From: JBQTGK01 sp052400665
GTDB lineage: Bacteria; Bacteroidota; Bacteroidia; Bacteroidales; Marinifilaceae
Strand: one strand, 5' to 3'
NCBI GenBank assembly: GCA_052400665.1
Contig: JBQTGK010000002.1
Length of the DNA: 64,000 bases
A program made the translations under genes and the position numbers. Positions 28,691 through 37,323 of this stretch are shown here, in pieces (positions within the stretch are counted from its first letter, which is position 1; each line of letters starts with the position of its first letter). Below the pieces are notes generated by a model, which was not told where the DNA came from, made no database searches, and saw only the letters and a program-made list of their open reading frames with translations.

Positions 28691-29737
28691 ATGAAGTTTT
28701 TTAAACTATTTGTCTTAATGGCATTGGTAACGCTATTCTCATGTAGTAAGCAAAATGACAATTGTATTATAAAAGGTCAACTATCTGGTGGAGATGGGGA
28801 TCTTGTGATTTATCCGTATCAGGAAGTTTATTCGAAACAAGAGTCTGATAGCTTAACTTATAAAGCTACTATAAAAGATGGTACGTTTGAATTGGAACTG
28901 GATTCAGAAAAGGCTAGTAGATCAATACACATAAAAATTGGTAAGGATTATAAAAGTTATACTATGTTTTCAGAGCCAGGTGTAATAAAAATTACGGAGA
29001 AAAATGGAGAATTAGTTGCTGAAGGCTCCGCTGTTAATGATCAATATCAACAATTATTGGAAAAGTTAAACTATAAAGCTTATGATAATTTAAAATATAA
29101 GAAAATGTTGAGCTCTGAAGAGCAGAAGCTTGTAGATCAGTACAACTCTAAACTTTGGGAATTGACCAAAGAATATCCGAACAGTGTTCCATTAAGTCAA
29201 TTGTTCTATGAAAAATATTGGGGAGCAGATGTTGAAACATTAAATAAAATCATTAACTCCTTCTCAAAAGAAATTCAGGACTCTTACTACATTAAACGGA
29301 TGATTGAAAGAAAAGCCAATCAGCAAAGAGTTTCCATTGGTAAACAGGCTCCGGATTTTTCTTTAAAATCAGATAAAAGTGAAGTTATTTCGCTTTCTAA
29401 GTACAAAGGAAAATATCTGTTGGTAGATTTTTGGGCATCGTGGTGTAGACCGTGTAGAGCAGAGATCCCAAATGTGAAGAAAATTTATGAAGACTATAAA
29501 GCTAAAGGATTAGAAGTTTTAAGCGTAAGTACCGATTCAGATGAGAAAGCATGGTTAAAAGCCGTAGATCAGGAGCAAATGCCTTGGGCACAGGTTCGTG
29601 ATACCAAATCTGTAAGTAAAGCCTACAATATTACGTATATTCCAATGATTTTCTTGATGGATTCAAACGGAAAAATCATTGATAAAGGATTACATGGTGA
29701 AGGATTACGAAAAAGAGTTGAAGAGCTTTTTAAGTAA
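28691..29737 (+). CDS. TlpA-like thiol-disulfide oxidoreductase lipoprotein (DUF4369 + thioredoxin)
   Basis: 348 residues. Lipobox LFSC gives lipid Cys18. A DUF4369-like beta domain with a helical linker (about 22-205) is followed by an AhpC/TSA-Redoxin thioredoxin fold with the active site FWASWCRPCRAE (Cys near residue 255), the cis-Pro loop near YIPMIF, and ISVSTD-type strand. The CRPC dipeptide differs from CGPC of its paralogue at 32909. It probably reduces or exchanges disulfides in the periplasm. It follows the SusD gene by 156 bp and ends at a terminator. Confidence 0.9.
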   Translation: MKFFKLFVLMALVTLFSCSKQNDNCIIKGQLSGGDGDLVIYPYQEVYSKQESDSLTYKATIKDGTFELELDSEKASRSIHIKIGKDYKSYTMFSEPGVIKITEKNGELVAEGSAVNDQYQQLLEKLNYKAYDNLKYKKMLSSEEQKLVDQYNSKLWELTKEYPNSVPLSQLFYEKYWGADVETLNKIINSFSKEIQDSYYIKRMIERKANQQRVSIGKQAPDFSLKSDKSEVISLSKYKGKYLLVDFWASWCRPCRAEIPNVKKIYEDYKAKGLEVLSVSTDSDEKAWLKAVDQEQMPWAQVRDTKSVSKAYNITYIPMIFLMDSNGKIIDKGLHGEGLRKRVEELFK

Positions 29738-29758
29738 CAAACAACATACATTATATGG

Positions 29759-29791
29759 AAAGATCAGTTTAGTAAATTGGTCTTTTTTTTT
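29759..29791 (+). terminator. Rho-independent terminator
   Basis: AAAGATCA/TGGTCTTT pair (one G-T) with a 11-nt loop and nine T follow. It ends the TlpA-like gene. Confidence 0.7.
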
Positions 29792-29866
29792 GCCTAAAAG
29801 TAAGGGTGATTAATACCATATTACTAGTGAAATAAAGAATACTAGTGTTCCAAATTATAATTCTTA

Positions 29867-29882
29867 GGTTAATTAAGGTTAA
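29867..29882 (+). promoter_or_regulatory. Tandem GGTTAA operator, copy A
   Basis: GGTTAATTAAGGTTAA is a direct repeat of GGTTAA with 10-bp period, 82 bp before the thioredoxin-family gene at 29965. The same 16 bp (17 with a leading A) occurs at 42676-42691, and a one-mismatch copy upstream of the histidine kinase at 39630-39645. The tandem layout is what OmpR-family regulators bind. Confidence 0.55.
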
Positions 29883-29964
29883 AAAGCCATTTTTCATTCA
29901 TACGACCCGAAATAATCACAGTCTGTAGAGTAGAAGTAAGTTTAATTCATTAATTCAAATTGAA

Positions 29965-31392
29965 ATGAAAAAAATATTTGGGGTAATTATCGCATTGTTT
30001 ATTTGTAGTAGTGCATTTTCTCAAGGGATAAAATTTGAGCATGGGACATGGGCAGAAGTGAAGGCTAAAGCCAAAACAGAAAATAAAATAATTTTTGTTG
30101 ATGTATATACATCTTGGTGTGGACCATGTAAAGTGTTGGCAAAAACAGTTTTTACTGATTCTAATGTAGGTGAATATTTGAATAAAAATTTAATTTCTTT
30201 TAAAATTGATGCCGAAAAAGGAGAAGGTCCTGAATTTGCAAAAACTTATGAGGTAAAAGCTTTTCCAACTTTATTATTTATTAATGGGGATGGTGAATTG
30301 GTACTAAAAGCAGTTGGAGGAAAGTCGGTTGATGAGTTTATAGCATTGGCTAAATCGGCAAATGATCCCAAAAAACAATTGCCAGTATTGGCAAAAAAAT
30401 ACAATGCAGGCGATAGAGATGAGCAAACTGTATTAGCATACATTGCTGCTTTAAAAGAAAGTCAAGGAGCATATTCAGAAGTTATCAAAGAATATTTGAA
30501 AGAGTTAGGGCAGAATAAATGGAAATCACAGGCTGTATTTGAAATTATATCAAAGTATATGGATGATCCTAAAGATATGGCTTTCTCCTATTTTGTAAAA
30601 AATAAAAAGGCTTACGAAAAATATGCGGACAGGAAAGATATTGATGATGCTATTTTCAATGTCTTTAAAATGAACTTAATCAAGAGAGTAAATTCAGAAG
30701 GAGTTCAAATTATTGAGGAATTAACAGAAACTAGCAAAGTTGTTGAAGAGCCTTTACGTACACATATCACGAATTATTTCACTGTAGTTTCTAGTCCAAT
30801 GGAAGCTTATGCAAACAAAGAATTTCGTGCAACAGTAGATAGTCATATTCAGAATTATGCCATTGCATGGGAGATAAATAATTATATCGATTTCATGCTT
30901 TACCAAAAGAAGAATGAAGACATTCCTGAAGAATTGAAATTGGCTGAAAAGTGGTGTTTAAAAGGTATTGAATTGGAAGATAATGTGAAGTGGAGAACCA
31001 AATACATTACTATTCTTTTGAAGCAAGGGAAAAAAGAAGAGGCTGAAAAGTTGGTAGTAGAAGAATTTAGTAAATCTCAGAAGGATATTAATAAATCCAC
31101 TAACAAAGTGAACGCTTTATATGAAAGTGCACGTGCATTAGTAAAGGGAGAATTATTTACTATTCCGATGGCTGCAAAGAAATCGGAAGAATGGATTCGC
31201 CAAGCACTTAAAATAGAAGATAATCTAAATAATAATAGTGTTTTGGTAAGTGCTTTGTCTGCTCAGGGAAGACATCAGGAGGCTGCTAAAATCATTACTA
31301 AAATTGGTGCGATGGATTTGACCGAGCATGAACAAGCTTATTTAAAGCAAGTGAAGGCTTATAATGAATCAATGCTAAATACTTCAAAATAA
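29965..31392 (+). CDS. Exported thioredoxin-family protein with helical C-terminus (Trx copy 1)
   Basis: 475 residues with signal peptide MKKIFGVIIALFICSSAFSQ. The thioredoxin domain (about 22-135) carries CGPC at Cys52/Cys55 (VDVYTSWCGPCKVL) and the cis-Pro AFPTLLF. The long C-terminal part (about 140-475) is helical, TPR-like, and shared with the next gene. It is 45 percent or more identical by eye to the protein at 31400. Periplasmic thiol redox activity is likely; the role of the helical tail is unknown. It lies under the tandem GGTTAA site and is followed after 7 bp by its paralogue. Confidence 0.9.
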   Translation: MKKIFGVIIALFICSSAFSQGIKFEHGTWAEVKAKAKTENKIIFVDVYTSWCGPCKVLAKTVFTDSNVGEYLNKNLISFKIDAEKGEGPEFAKTYEVKAFPTLLFINGDGELVLKAVGGKSVDEFIALAKSANDPKKQLPVLAKKYNAGDRDEQTVLAYIAALKESQGAYSEVIKEYLKELGQNKWKSQAVFEIISKYMDDPKDMAFSYFVKNKKAYEKYADRKDIDDAIFNVFKMNLIKRVNSEGVQIIEELTETSKVVEEPLRTHITNYFTVVSSPMEAYANKEFRATVDSHIQNYAIAWEINNYIDFMLYQKKNEDIPEELKLAEKWCLKGIELEDNVKWRTKYITILLKQGKKEEAEKLVVEEFSKSQKDINKSTNKVNALYESARALVKGELFTIPMAAKKSEEWIRQALKIEDNLNNNSVLVSALSAQGRHQEAAKIITKIGAMDLTEHEQAYLKQVKAYNESMLNTSK

Positions 31393-31399
31393 TCTGAAT

Positions 31400-32818
31400 A
31401 TGAAAAAGATTTTAGTATTACTAGTCGCTACTTTTATGTGTTCTGGTTTATTTGCACAAGGTATTGAATTTGAGCATGGAACCTGGGCAGAAGCTAAAGC
31501 AAAAGCAAAGGTGGAAAATAAATTAATTTTTGTTGATGTATATACCGATTGGTGTGGCCCATGTATGCGTATGGCGGCCAGTGTTTTTAAAGATTCGAAC
31601 GTTGGTGAGTATATGAATAGCAACTTTATTTCGATGAAAATTGATGCCGAAAAAGGTGAAGGAGTGGCGTTTGCGAAGGAGTATGCTACTAAAGCATTCC
31701 CAACCTTATTGTTTATAAACGGTGATGGAAAAGTAGTTTATAAATCGGTAGGTGGAAAAAATAGTGAAGAGTTTATTGCTCTTTCTAAATTGGCTAACAA
31801 CCCAAACAAACAGTTAGCTACACTAGAAGATAAATACAATAGTGGAAATAGAAATATGGAAACTGTTCTTGCATACATAGCTGCCTTAAAAGAAGCTCGT
31901 AAGAATTATGCCGAAATTATTTCTAGCTATCTAAATGAATTAGGAGATAAAAACTGGACATCAGAAACTGTTTATGAAATCGTTTCTAAATATATGGATG
32001 ATTGTACCAATCCTACATTTATTTATTTCTTAAAGAATAGAAAGGCTTACCAGCAATTTGCTTCCCAGAAAGATATTGATGCTGCTGCATTTAATGTTTT
32101 TAAAATGAACTATATCAATGCGGTTTATGGTAAAATCAATTTACCAGCAGATAGCGTAATCGAAAATGCTAAGAAAGTTGATGAACCACTTCGAACACAT
32201 TTGGCTAATTATTTTACAGTTGCTAAAGGAGGAGATTTTGGTAAGAAAGAATATCGAGATATTGTGGATTGTCATGTGACGAATTATGCAACGGCTTGGG
32301 AGATTAATGGTTATATAAATTTTATGCTCTATAATAAAAAGCCAGAAGATATTCCTGAGGAATTAAAAATGGCTGAGAAATGGTGTCTGAAAGGGATGAA
32401 TTTGGAGAATTCTACCGAATGGCGCACGAAATATATCAATATTCTGCTTAAGCAAGGGAGAAAAGATGAGGCTATAAAATTAATAAAAGAAGAATTGCCA
32501 AAAGCCCAGGAGGAAATAAATAACTCATCAAATAGGGCGAATACTATGGCTACTATTGCAACAGCCTTTGTTCAGGGAGAGATTAGTAAATTTCCAATGG
32601 CTGCTCAAAAAGGTGAAGAATGGATTAAAGAAGCTTTAAAATCAATTGATTCCTTTACTAATAACACTGTTTTGGTAGCTGCATTGTCGGCAAATGGTAA
32701 AGCTGATGAATTGAAACAAGCCATATCAAAATTGGAGAAAATGGCTAAAAATGATATGGAAAAAAGATATGTTGAATCTTTGAAAGATTATCCATCAAAG
32801 ATGACAAAAGAGAAATAA
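31400..32818 (+). CDS. Exported thioredoxin-family protein with helical C-terminus (Trx copy 2)
   Basis: 472 residues with signal peptide ending SGLFAQ. CGPC is at Cys52/Cys55 (VDVYTDWCGPCMRM), cis-Pro in AFPTLLF. It is a tandem duplicate of the preceding gene over its full length (same HGTWAEAKAKAK, same TNYxTAWEINxYIxFMLY region), with 7 bp between them, so they are co-transcribed. Its signal peptide is almost identical to that of the third copy at 33998, which suggests gene conversion or recent duplication. Confidence 0.9.
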   Translation: MKKILVLLVATFMCSGLFAQGIEFEHGTWAEAKAKAKVENKLIFVDVYTDWCGPCMRMAASVFKDSNVGEYMNSNFISMKIDAEKGEGVAFAKEYATKAFPTLLFINGDGKVVYKSVGGKNSEEFIALSKLANNPNKQLATLEDKYNSGNRNMETVLAYIAALKEARKNYAEIISSYLNELGDKNWTSETVYEIVSKYMDDCTNPTFIYFLKNRKAYQQFASQKDIDAAAFNVFKMNYINAVYGKINLPADSVIENAKKVDEPLRTHLANYFTVAKGGDFGKKEYRDIVDCHVTNYATAWEINGYINFMLYNKKPEDIPEELKMAEKWCLKGMNLENSTEWRTKYINILLKQGRKDEAIKLIKEELPKAQEEINNSSNRANTMATIATAFVQGEISKFPMAAQKGEEWIKEALKSIDSFTNNTVLVAALSANGKADELKQAISKLEKMAKNDMEKRYVESLKDYPSKMTKEK

Positions 32819-32830
32819 AATTATTTAAAC

Positions 32831-32868
32831 ATACTGATTTGCTTTCTCTTGTCGATCAGTATTGTTTT
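32831..32868 (+). terminator. Weak terminator-like hairpin
   Basis: ATACTGAT/ATCAGTAT pair with a 16-nt loop, followed by TGTTTTAG. The T stretch is short, so partial termination between the Trx copy 2 and the next TlpA-like gene is all I would claim. Confidence 0.4.
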
Positions 32869-32908
32869 AGCTTATATTTTATCGAAATAAATAACAAAAA
32901 TATTGAAT

Positions 32909-33967
32909 ATGAATTATTTAAAAGTAATTGCCTTTTTAATGCTTACAGCATTATTTGCTTGCAATAAAGTTACCGATAAATGTATTATTGAAGGAGAAAT
33001 ATCAGCTCCAAGTGGAAAAATTACGATTTATCCTTATCAGGAAGTAAAATCGATGGAAGAGTCTGAGAAATTAAGTTATCATGCAGAGATTATCGATGGA
33101 AAGTTCCGCGTCGAACTAGACTCAGTTATGGCATGTAGACGCATGTATTTAAAGATAGGCGATAAAAGGAAACAATGTGAATTTTATTCAGAACCAGGAA
33201 TTTTGAAACTTTCGGAAGTTGGTGGTGAATTTGAAATTAAGGGATCAAAGTTAACTGATGAGTTACTAAACTTATATAGAGAGCTTAATTATAAGCATTA
33301 CTCCAGCCTTAAATACAAGCGAGATTTAAGTCCTGAAGAAATAAAAGTTAAAGAGAAATATGAAACAACATTGTGGGAATTGGTAAAGAAAAGACCCAAT
33401 AGTATTCCTTTAACTTATTTGTTTAAAGAAAAATACTGGCATGCTGATTTGCCAACATTAAATAAGATAATTAGTGCATTTTCAGAAGAAATACATGATA
33501 CTTATTACATTAAGTATTTAATTAACCGACGTAATAATGAAGCTAAATCTGCTGTAGGTAATATGGCACCTCAATTTGATATTAAATCATTGTCGGGCAA
33601 GGATGTGTCATTATCTGCTTTAAAGGGTAAGTATGTTTTAATTGACTTTTGGGCATCGTGGTGTGGTCCATGTCGCGCAGGAATTCCAAATATAAAAGAA
33701 ATCCACAAAGCTTTTAATGACAAAGGGCTGGAAATTATAAGTATCTCGACAGATGCAGATGAAAAGGCATGGTTAAAAGCTGTAAAAAAAGAAAACATGC
33801 CTTGGACACAAATTCGAGATACAAAAAAAATATCTGCTAGCTACAATGTAACGGCTATTCCACATATCGTACTAATATCACCTGAAGGTAAAATACTTGC
33901 TAAAAATATGCATGGTAGAGCTATTTGGGACGAATTGGAAAAAGTGGGTTTTAAGTCGGATAAATAG
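32909..33967 (+). CDS. TlpA-like thiol-disulfide oxidoreductase lipoprotein, paralogue of 28691
   Basis: ATG 32909 is chosen over the TTG at 32903; 352 residues. Lipobox LFAC gives lipid Cys18. The DUF4369-like N-terminal half shares IYPYQEV and YxAxIxDGxFxVELDS with the protein at 28691; the thioredoxin half has FWASWCGPCRAG (Cys near residue 251) and AIPHIVL. The layout TlpA then Trx repeats what happens at 28691-32818, so this begins the second unit of a duplicated module. It is followed after 30 bp by Trx copy 3. Confidence 0.9.
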   Translation: MNYLKVIAFLMLTALFACNKVTDKCIIEGEISAPSGKITIYPYQEVKSMEESEKLSYHAEIIDGKFRVELDSVMACRRMYLKIGDKRKQCEFYSEPGILKLSEVGGEFEIKGSKLTDELLNLYRELNYKHYSSLKYKRDLSPEEIKVKEKYETTLWELVKKRPNSIPLTYLFKEKYWHADLPTLNKIISAFSEEIHDTYYIKYLINRRNNEAKSAVGNMAPQFDIKSLSGKDVSLSALKGKYVLIDFWASWCGPCRAGIPNIKEIHKAFNDKGLEIISISTDADEKAWLKAVKKENMPWTQIRDTKKISASYNVTAIPHIVLISPEGKILAKNMHGRAIWDELEKVGFKSDK

Positions 33968-33997
33968 GTTTTGATAACAATCAATATAAGAAATAGG

Positions 33998-35206
33998 ATG
34001 AAAAAGATTTTAGTATTAGTAATAGCCACATTTATGTGTAGTGGTTTATTCGCCCAAGGAATTGAGTTCGACCACGGAACGTTTAACGAAGCTTTGGCAA
34101 AAGCAAAAAAAGAAAATAAGCTAATTTTTATGGACTGTTACACAACTTGGTGTGGTCCATGTAAATACTTATCAAAAAATATTTTCACACAGAAAGAAGT
34201 AGGTGATTTTTACAATAAAAACTTTGTAAATCTAAAAATGGATTGCGAAAAGGGTGAAGGTCCTGCATTGGCATCAAAGTATGGAGTGAGTTCATATCCA
34301 ACGCTACTTTTTATTGATGGTGAAGGAAATGCTGTTCATAAATTGGTGGGTGGAATGCCTGCCGAAGACTTAATTAAAGGTGCAAAGGCAGCACTTGATC
34401 CTTCCATGCGTATTGGTACACTTAAGGCTAAATATGAAAGTGGTAATCGTGATTTAGAGTTTTTGATGACGTATTTGGGTGCGGTAAAAGCTCAATATGA
34501 TAGAGAGAATATGGCTATTTTAGCTAAGGAAATTATCAAGCAAACATCTTTGGAGAAATACATGAACAAAGAGCAGTTCTATGTTATTTCTGCGGCAAAT
34601 TTTCCGTATGGTTCAAAAGAGTTCGATTTTTTATTGAAAAATAAGGATAAAATAAAAGAAATGACAGAACCATATGAGTATGGATCTTTATTTGGAGGTG
34701 CTATTTATAAACATTTGGATGAGTATGCTACTAAATGTAAAGATTTAAATGAGCTTGATAAAGAAATCGAAAAGTGCAATAATCAATTTACTCTTGAAGG
34801 TATAGATGATGTTAATAAGAAATTTGCCTATACTTTCTACATTGCAAACAATCAACTACAAACATGGTATGATTTAAAGGTGGAAAATGCTGAAGCTTTA
34901 AAAGGAGATAAAAAATATGTCTACATTTATAATGGTATTTGTGATGAGATTTTAAGAACTCCTCAGCTAGCAAATTCTAAAGAGATTGTTGATCAATTTT
35001 TAGAAGCTGCTAAAAAAATTACTGCCGATCGGGAGACAGGCCTAATTATGGGTAATCTTATGTTGGCGAAGCTTTATCTACAAAAGAAAGAAAAGGCAAA
35101 AGCGTTAAATAGTTTTACTATTTTCTTTGACGAAAATGCTAAGGCTGGAGGAAACAATACGCATCCTTCCGTTTCGAATTTGAAAGTTGCTATTGATAAC
35201 TTGTAA
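33998..35206 (+). CDS. Exported thioredoxin-family protein (Trx copy 3)
   Basis: ATG 33998 gives a signal peptide (MKKILVLVIATFMCSGLFAQ) nearly the same as that of copy 2; the frame upstream to 33971 starts only with TTG. 402 residues. CGPC is at Cys52/Cys55 (DCYTTWCGPCKYL), with an extra Cys just before (MDC), and cis-Pro in SYPTLLF. The helical C-terminus is shorter and diverged relative to copies 1 and 2. The gene ends at a strong terminator. Confidence 0.9.
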   Translation: MKKILVLVIATFMCSGLFAQGIEFDHGTFNEALAKAKKENKLIFMDCYTTWCGPCKYLSKNIFTQKEVGDFYNKNFVNLKMDCEKGEGPALASKYGVSSYPTLLFIDGEGNAVHKLVGGMPAEDLIKGAKAALDPSMRIGTLKAKYESGNRDLEFLMTYLGAVKAQYDRENMAILAKEIIKQTSLEKYMNKEQFYVISAANFPYGSKEFDFLLKNKDKIKEMTEPYEYGSLFGGAIYKHLDEYATKCKDLNELDKEIEKCNNQFTLEGIDDVNKKFAYTFYIANNQLQTWYDLKVENAEALKGDKKYVYIYNGICDEILRTPQLANSKEIVDQFLEAAKKITADRETGLIMGNLMLAKLYLQKKEKAKALNSFTIFFDENAKAGGNNTHPSVSNLKVAIDNL

Positions 35207-35254
35207 ACAAGGATAGTTGTTGCAAATAAACTTTATTTGAGAGTATATTAAGAA

Positions 35255-35284
35255 GGCTCAGGTTTAACACCTGAGTCTTTTTTA
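35255..35284 (+). terminator. Rho-independent terminator ending the thioredoxin array
   Basis: GGCTCAGGT/ACCTGAGTC pair over 9 bp (one G-T) with a TTAAC loop; seven T follow. Confidence 0.85.
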
Positions 35285-35330
35285 TACTGTTCTGTTATTA
35301 TTTTGATTAAAATTTTAAAAATAATTTATA

Positions 35331-36962
35331 ATGAAAATCATAAGAGTAATTTTCCTGTTAGCATTTGTGTTTATAGGGTCATTGTCACAAGTATTGGCAT
35401 CTGAGAAGGCAGTAAAAGAAGATTTTAATAAGCTTATAAATATTCAAAATCAGATAAAGAAAATTTATCCTCAGATATTAGATTGTACAGTTAGTATAGG
35501 TGCAGGTTGTTCTGGTGTAATTGTTTCAGAAGATGGTTACATACTTACTGCTAGTCATGTGATTGAAATGTTTGAGAATACAAAAGAAAAAATAACTGTT
35601 AAGCTTAAAGATGGAATTGAGCGGGATGTTGAACGATTCGGCAGAAATATGGCAGGTGATTTTGCTCTTTTAAAATTAAAGGATGAGGGAAAGTGGCCAT
35701 TTGCCAAAATAGGATCAAGCAGTGAATTAAATAGTAATGAACTTTGTTTGATGTTAGGTCATTCGACAGGTTATCAGGAGGGAAGACCAGCAGTTTTGCG
35801 TACTGGTTTTGTTAGAGGATTTACAAAAACTGGTTTCCTTAGAACAAGTTGTACAATGATGCCTGGAGATTCAGGAGGACCACTTTTTAATTTAGATGGA
35901 GAATTGATCGGTATCAACTCGTATTGTTGGGAAAAAGAATTTGAAAACTATTTTTCGCCAACCGATAGAATATTAAAAAACTGGGATGCATTGCTTGATG
36001 GAGGTGTACATGAGCCTAAACATCCAAATTATTATTCTAAAGAAATTGTAAAAGCAAACTTAGCAGACTCGCCGTATGTTCTTTCTAAAAGTTACGACAA
36101 TTTATCTTTCGCGATAGAAGATAGTAAAAGTATAAAATCAAACATGGTGTATCCCATTTATCTGTTGAATGACGATGATCAGCTTATTATACATGCAACG
36201 CAAATTACCAAGGATGGTGTATTGGTTTCAAAGTCATCATTAATAAAGGAGAAGGCAGTTAGATGCAAACTAAAAGATGGGACCTTTGTTAGACTTGAAG
36301 TGATCGGAAGATCTGATGAGAACGACTTGGTGTTTTTGCATTCAAAAGAAATAGCTGTTGAGAATCAATTGTTAATAAGGAATAAAATCGAAATAGGCGA
36401 TTTAATTGGTTTATTAAATGTAAATAATGAGGTTGATTTATCAGGTGTAATTGGTGTTGGTACAAGAAATATCCCTGTTCTTACAGCTGGAATGTTTGGA
36501 ATGGAGATGGAAGGTTTAAAAGTGACCAAAGTATACGATAATAGCAACAGCTTTTTAGGCGGAATAAAAGATGGTGATGAGATAATTAGCATCAATTCAA
36601 AAGTGTTCAAGAATAGAGATGAGTATGACGTTTTTATGAAGAATACATGTCCAAATCAAATTGTCGATTTGCAAATAAAAAGAGGAAATATGGAAGTTGA
36701 AACAGAGGTAAAATTAGGTCCATTTCCTCCTAAGCAACACCCTGCCGATATGGTCGAAGTGAGTGGCAAAAAAGAAGGCTTTGCCAATGCGTTTACTTTT
36801 GATATTGCCATAAAACCAAAAGAATGTGGTTCTCCGTTGCTTAATCTGAAAGGTGAAATTGTTGGTGTATCAATAGCGCGATCAACAAGAACTTGTTCTT
36901 ACGCAATACCTATTGATGTTATTTTGAACGAATACAATAAATTAAGTAAGAAGTTGAACTAA
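35331..36962 (+). CDS. HtrA-like exported serine protease with PDZ and a second degenerate protease domain
   Basis: 543 residues with signal peptide ending QVLAS. The first trypsin-like domain (about 45-215) has an intact triad: His76 (TASHVI), Asp110 (AGDFALL), Ser181 (PGDSGGPL). Residues 270-385 look like the first lobe of a second such domain (GVLVSKSSLI where His would be, Asp332 in ENDLVFL). A PDZ domain (about 388-455) follows, then a final lobe with KECGSPLLNLKGEIVGVSIAR where Ser501 matches the nucleophile. The second unit lacks the His and is probably not catalytic. A similar double arrangement is familiar to me from Planctomycetes proteins. Envelope quality control or signalling is likely. 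Confidence 0.85.
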   Translation: MKIIRVIFLLAFVFIGSLSQVLASEKAVKEDFNKLINIQNQIKKIYPQILDCTVSIGAGCSGVIVSEDGYILTASHVIEMFENTKEKITVKLKDGIERDVERFGRNMAGDFALLKLKDEGKWPFAKIGSSSELNSNELCLMLGHSTGYQEGRPAVLRTGFVRGFTKTGFLRTSCTMMPGDSGGPLFNLDGELIGINSYCWEKEFENYFSPTDRILKNWDALLDGGVHEPKHPNYYSKEIVKANLADSPYVLSKSYDNLSFAIEDSKSIKSNMVYPIYLLNDDDQLIIHATQITKDGVLVSKSSLIKEKAVRCKLKDGTFVRLEVIGRSDENDLVFLHSKEIAVENQLLIRNKIEIGDLIGLLNVNNEVDLSGVIGVGTRNIPVLTAGMFGMEMEGLKVTKVYDNSNSFLGGIKDGDEIISINSKVFKNRDEYDVFMKNTCPNQIVDLQIKRGNMEVETEVKLGPFPPKQHPADMVEVSGKKEGFANAFTFDIAIKPKECGSPLLNLKGEIVGVSIARSTRTCSYAIPIDVILNEYNKLSKKLN

Positions 36963-36992
36963 TATTGTTGATTTTCTAGCTAATCATAAACA

Positions 36993-37023
36993 AGAGCAGC
37001 CATATTCGTGACTGCTCTTTTTT
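36993..37023 (+). terminator. Rho-independent terminator
   Basis: AGAGCAG/CTGCTCT arms (36993-36999, 37012-37018) are followed by a T run. It closes the protease gene. Confidence 0.75.
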
Positions 37024-37155
37024 ATGCTTCGCTATATTGGCTCAATTCTTGTTAAAAATGGAAAGTCGGCTTTCCCTACTTGGTAAATCCATAAAGGAGA
37101 TCTATTTTTACGGCCGAAAGTTGAGACAATATAACTTAAAAAAAAACTAGAAAGA

Positions 37156-37248
37156 ATGAGTGTTGAGAAAGAGAAAACGATAAAAGAGCGCTTTTTCAGA
37201 TCCTTTTGGGTAGCCAACTCGGTGGAGTTGTTGGAAAGAGCTGCTTAA
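37156..37248 (+). pseudogene. N-terminal remnant of an MFS/POT-type transporter gene
   Basis: ATG 37156 opens a 30-codon frame whose end reads KERFFRSFWVANSVELLERAA then stop. The FWVANxxELLERxAYYG pattern is the conserved start of Bacteroidota MFS/peptide transporters, leading into the first membrane helix. Here the frame stops just where the helix should begin, and the downstream DNA (a terminator) no longer encodes it. The 361-bp gap 36963-37323 holds this remnant, the two flanking terminators and, between 37024 and 37155, nothing I recognise. Confidence 0.5.
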
Positions 37249-37270
37249 TTACCGAGTTTTAATATGTAGA

Positions 37271-37301
37271 AAAGCAAGTTCTGTTTGGGAACTTGCTTTT
37301 T
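37271..37301. terminator. Bidirectional terminator
   Basis: AAAGCAAGTTC/GAACTTGCTTT form an 11-bp perfect stem with a 7-nt loop, flanked by A on the left and T on the right. It can end the minus-strand response regulator gene (stop at 37324) and anything read from the left. Confidence 0.75.
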
Positions 37302-37323
37302 ATCATATTATATTGATACGAAT

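Noticed and set aside
37032..37217. Minus-strand 61-codon ORF in the gap after the protease
   Set aside because: It lies opposite the transporter remnant, has no signal or family pattern and overlaps that more convincing frame.
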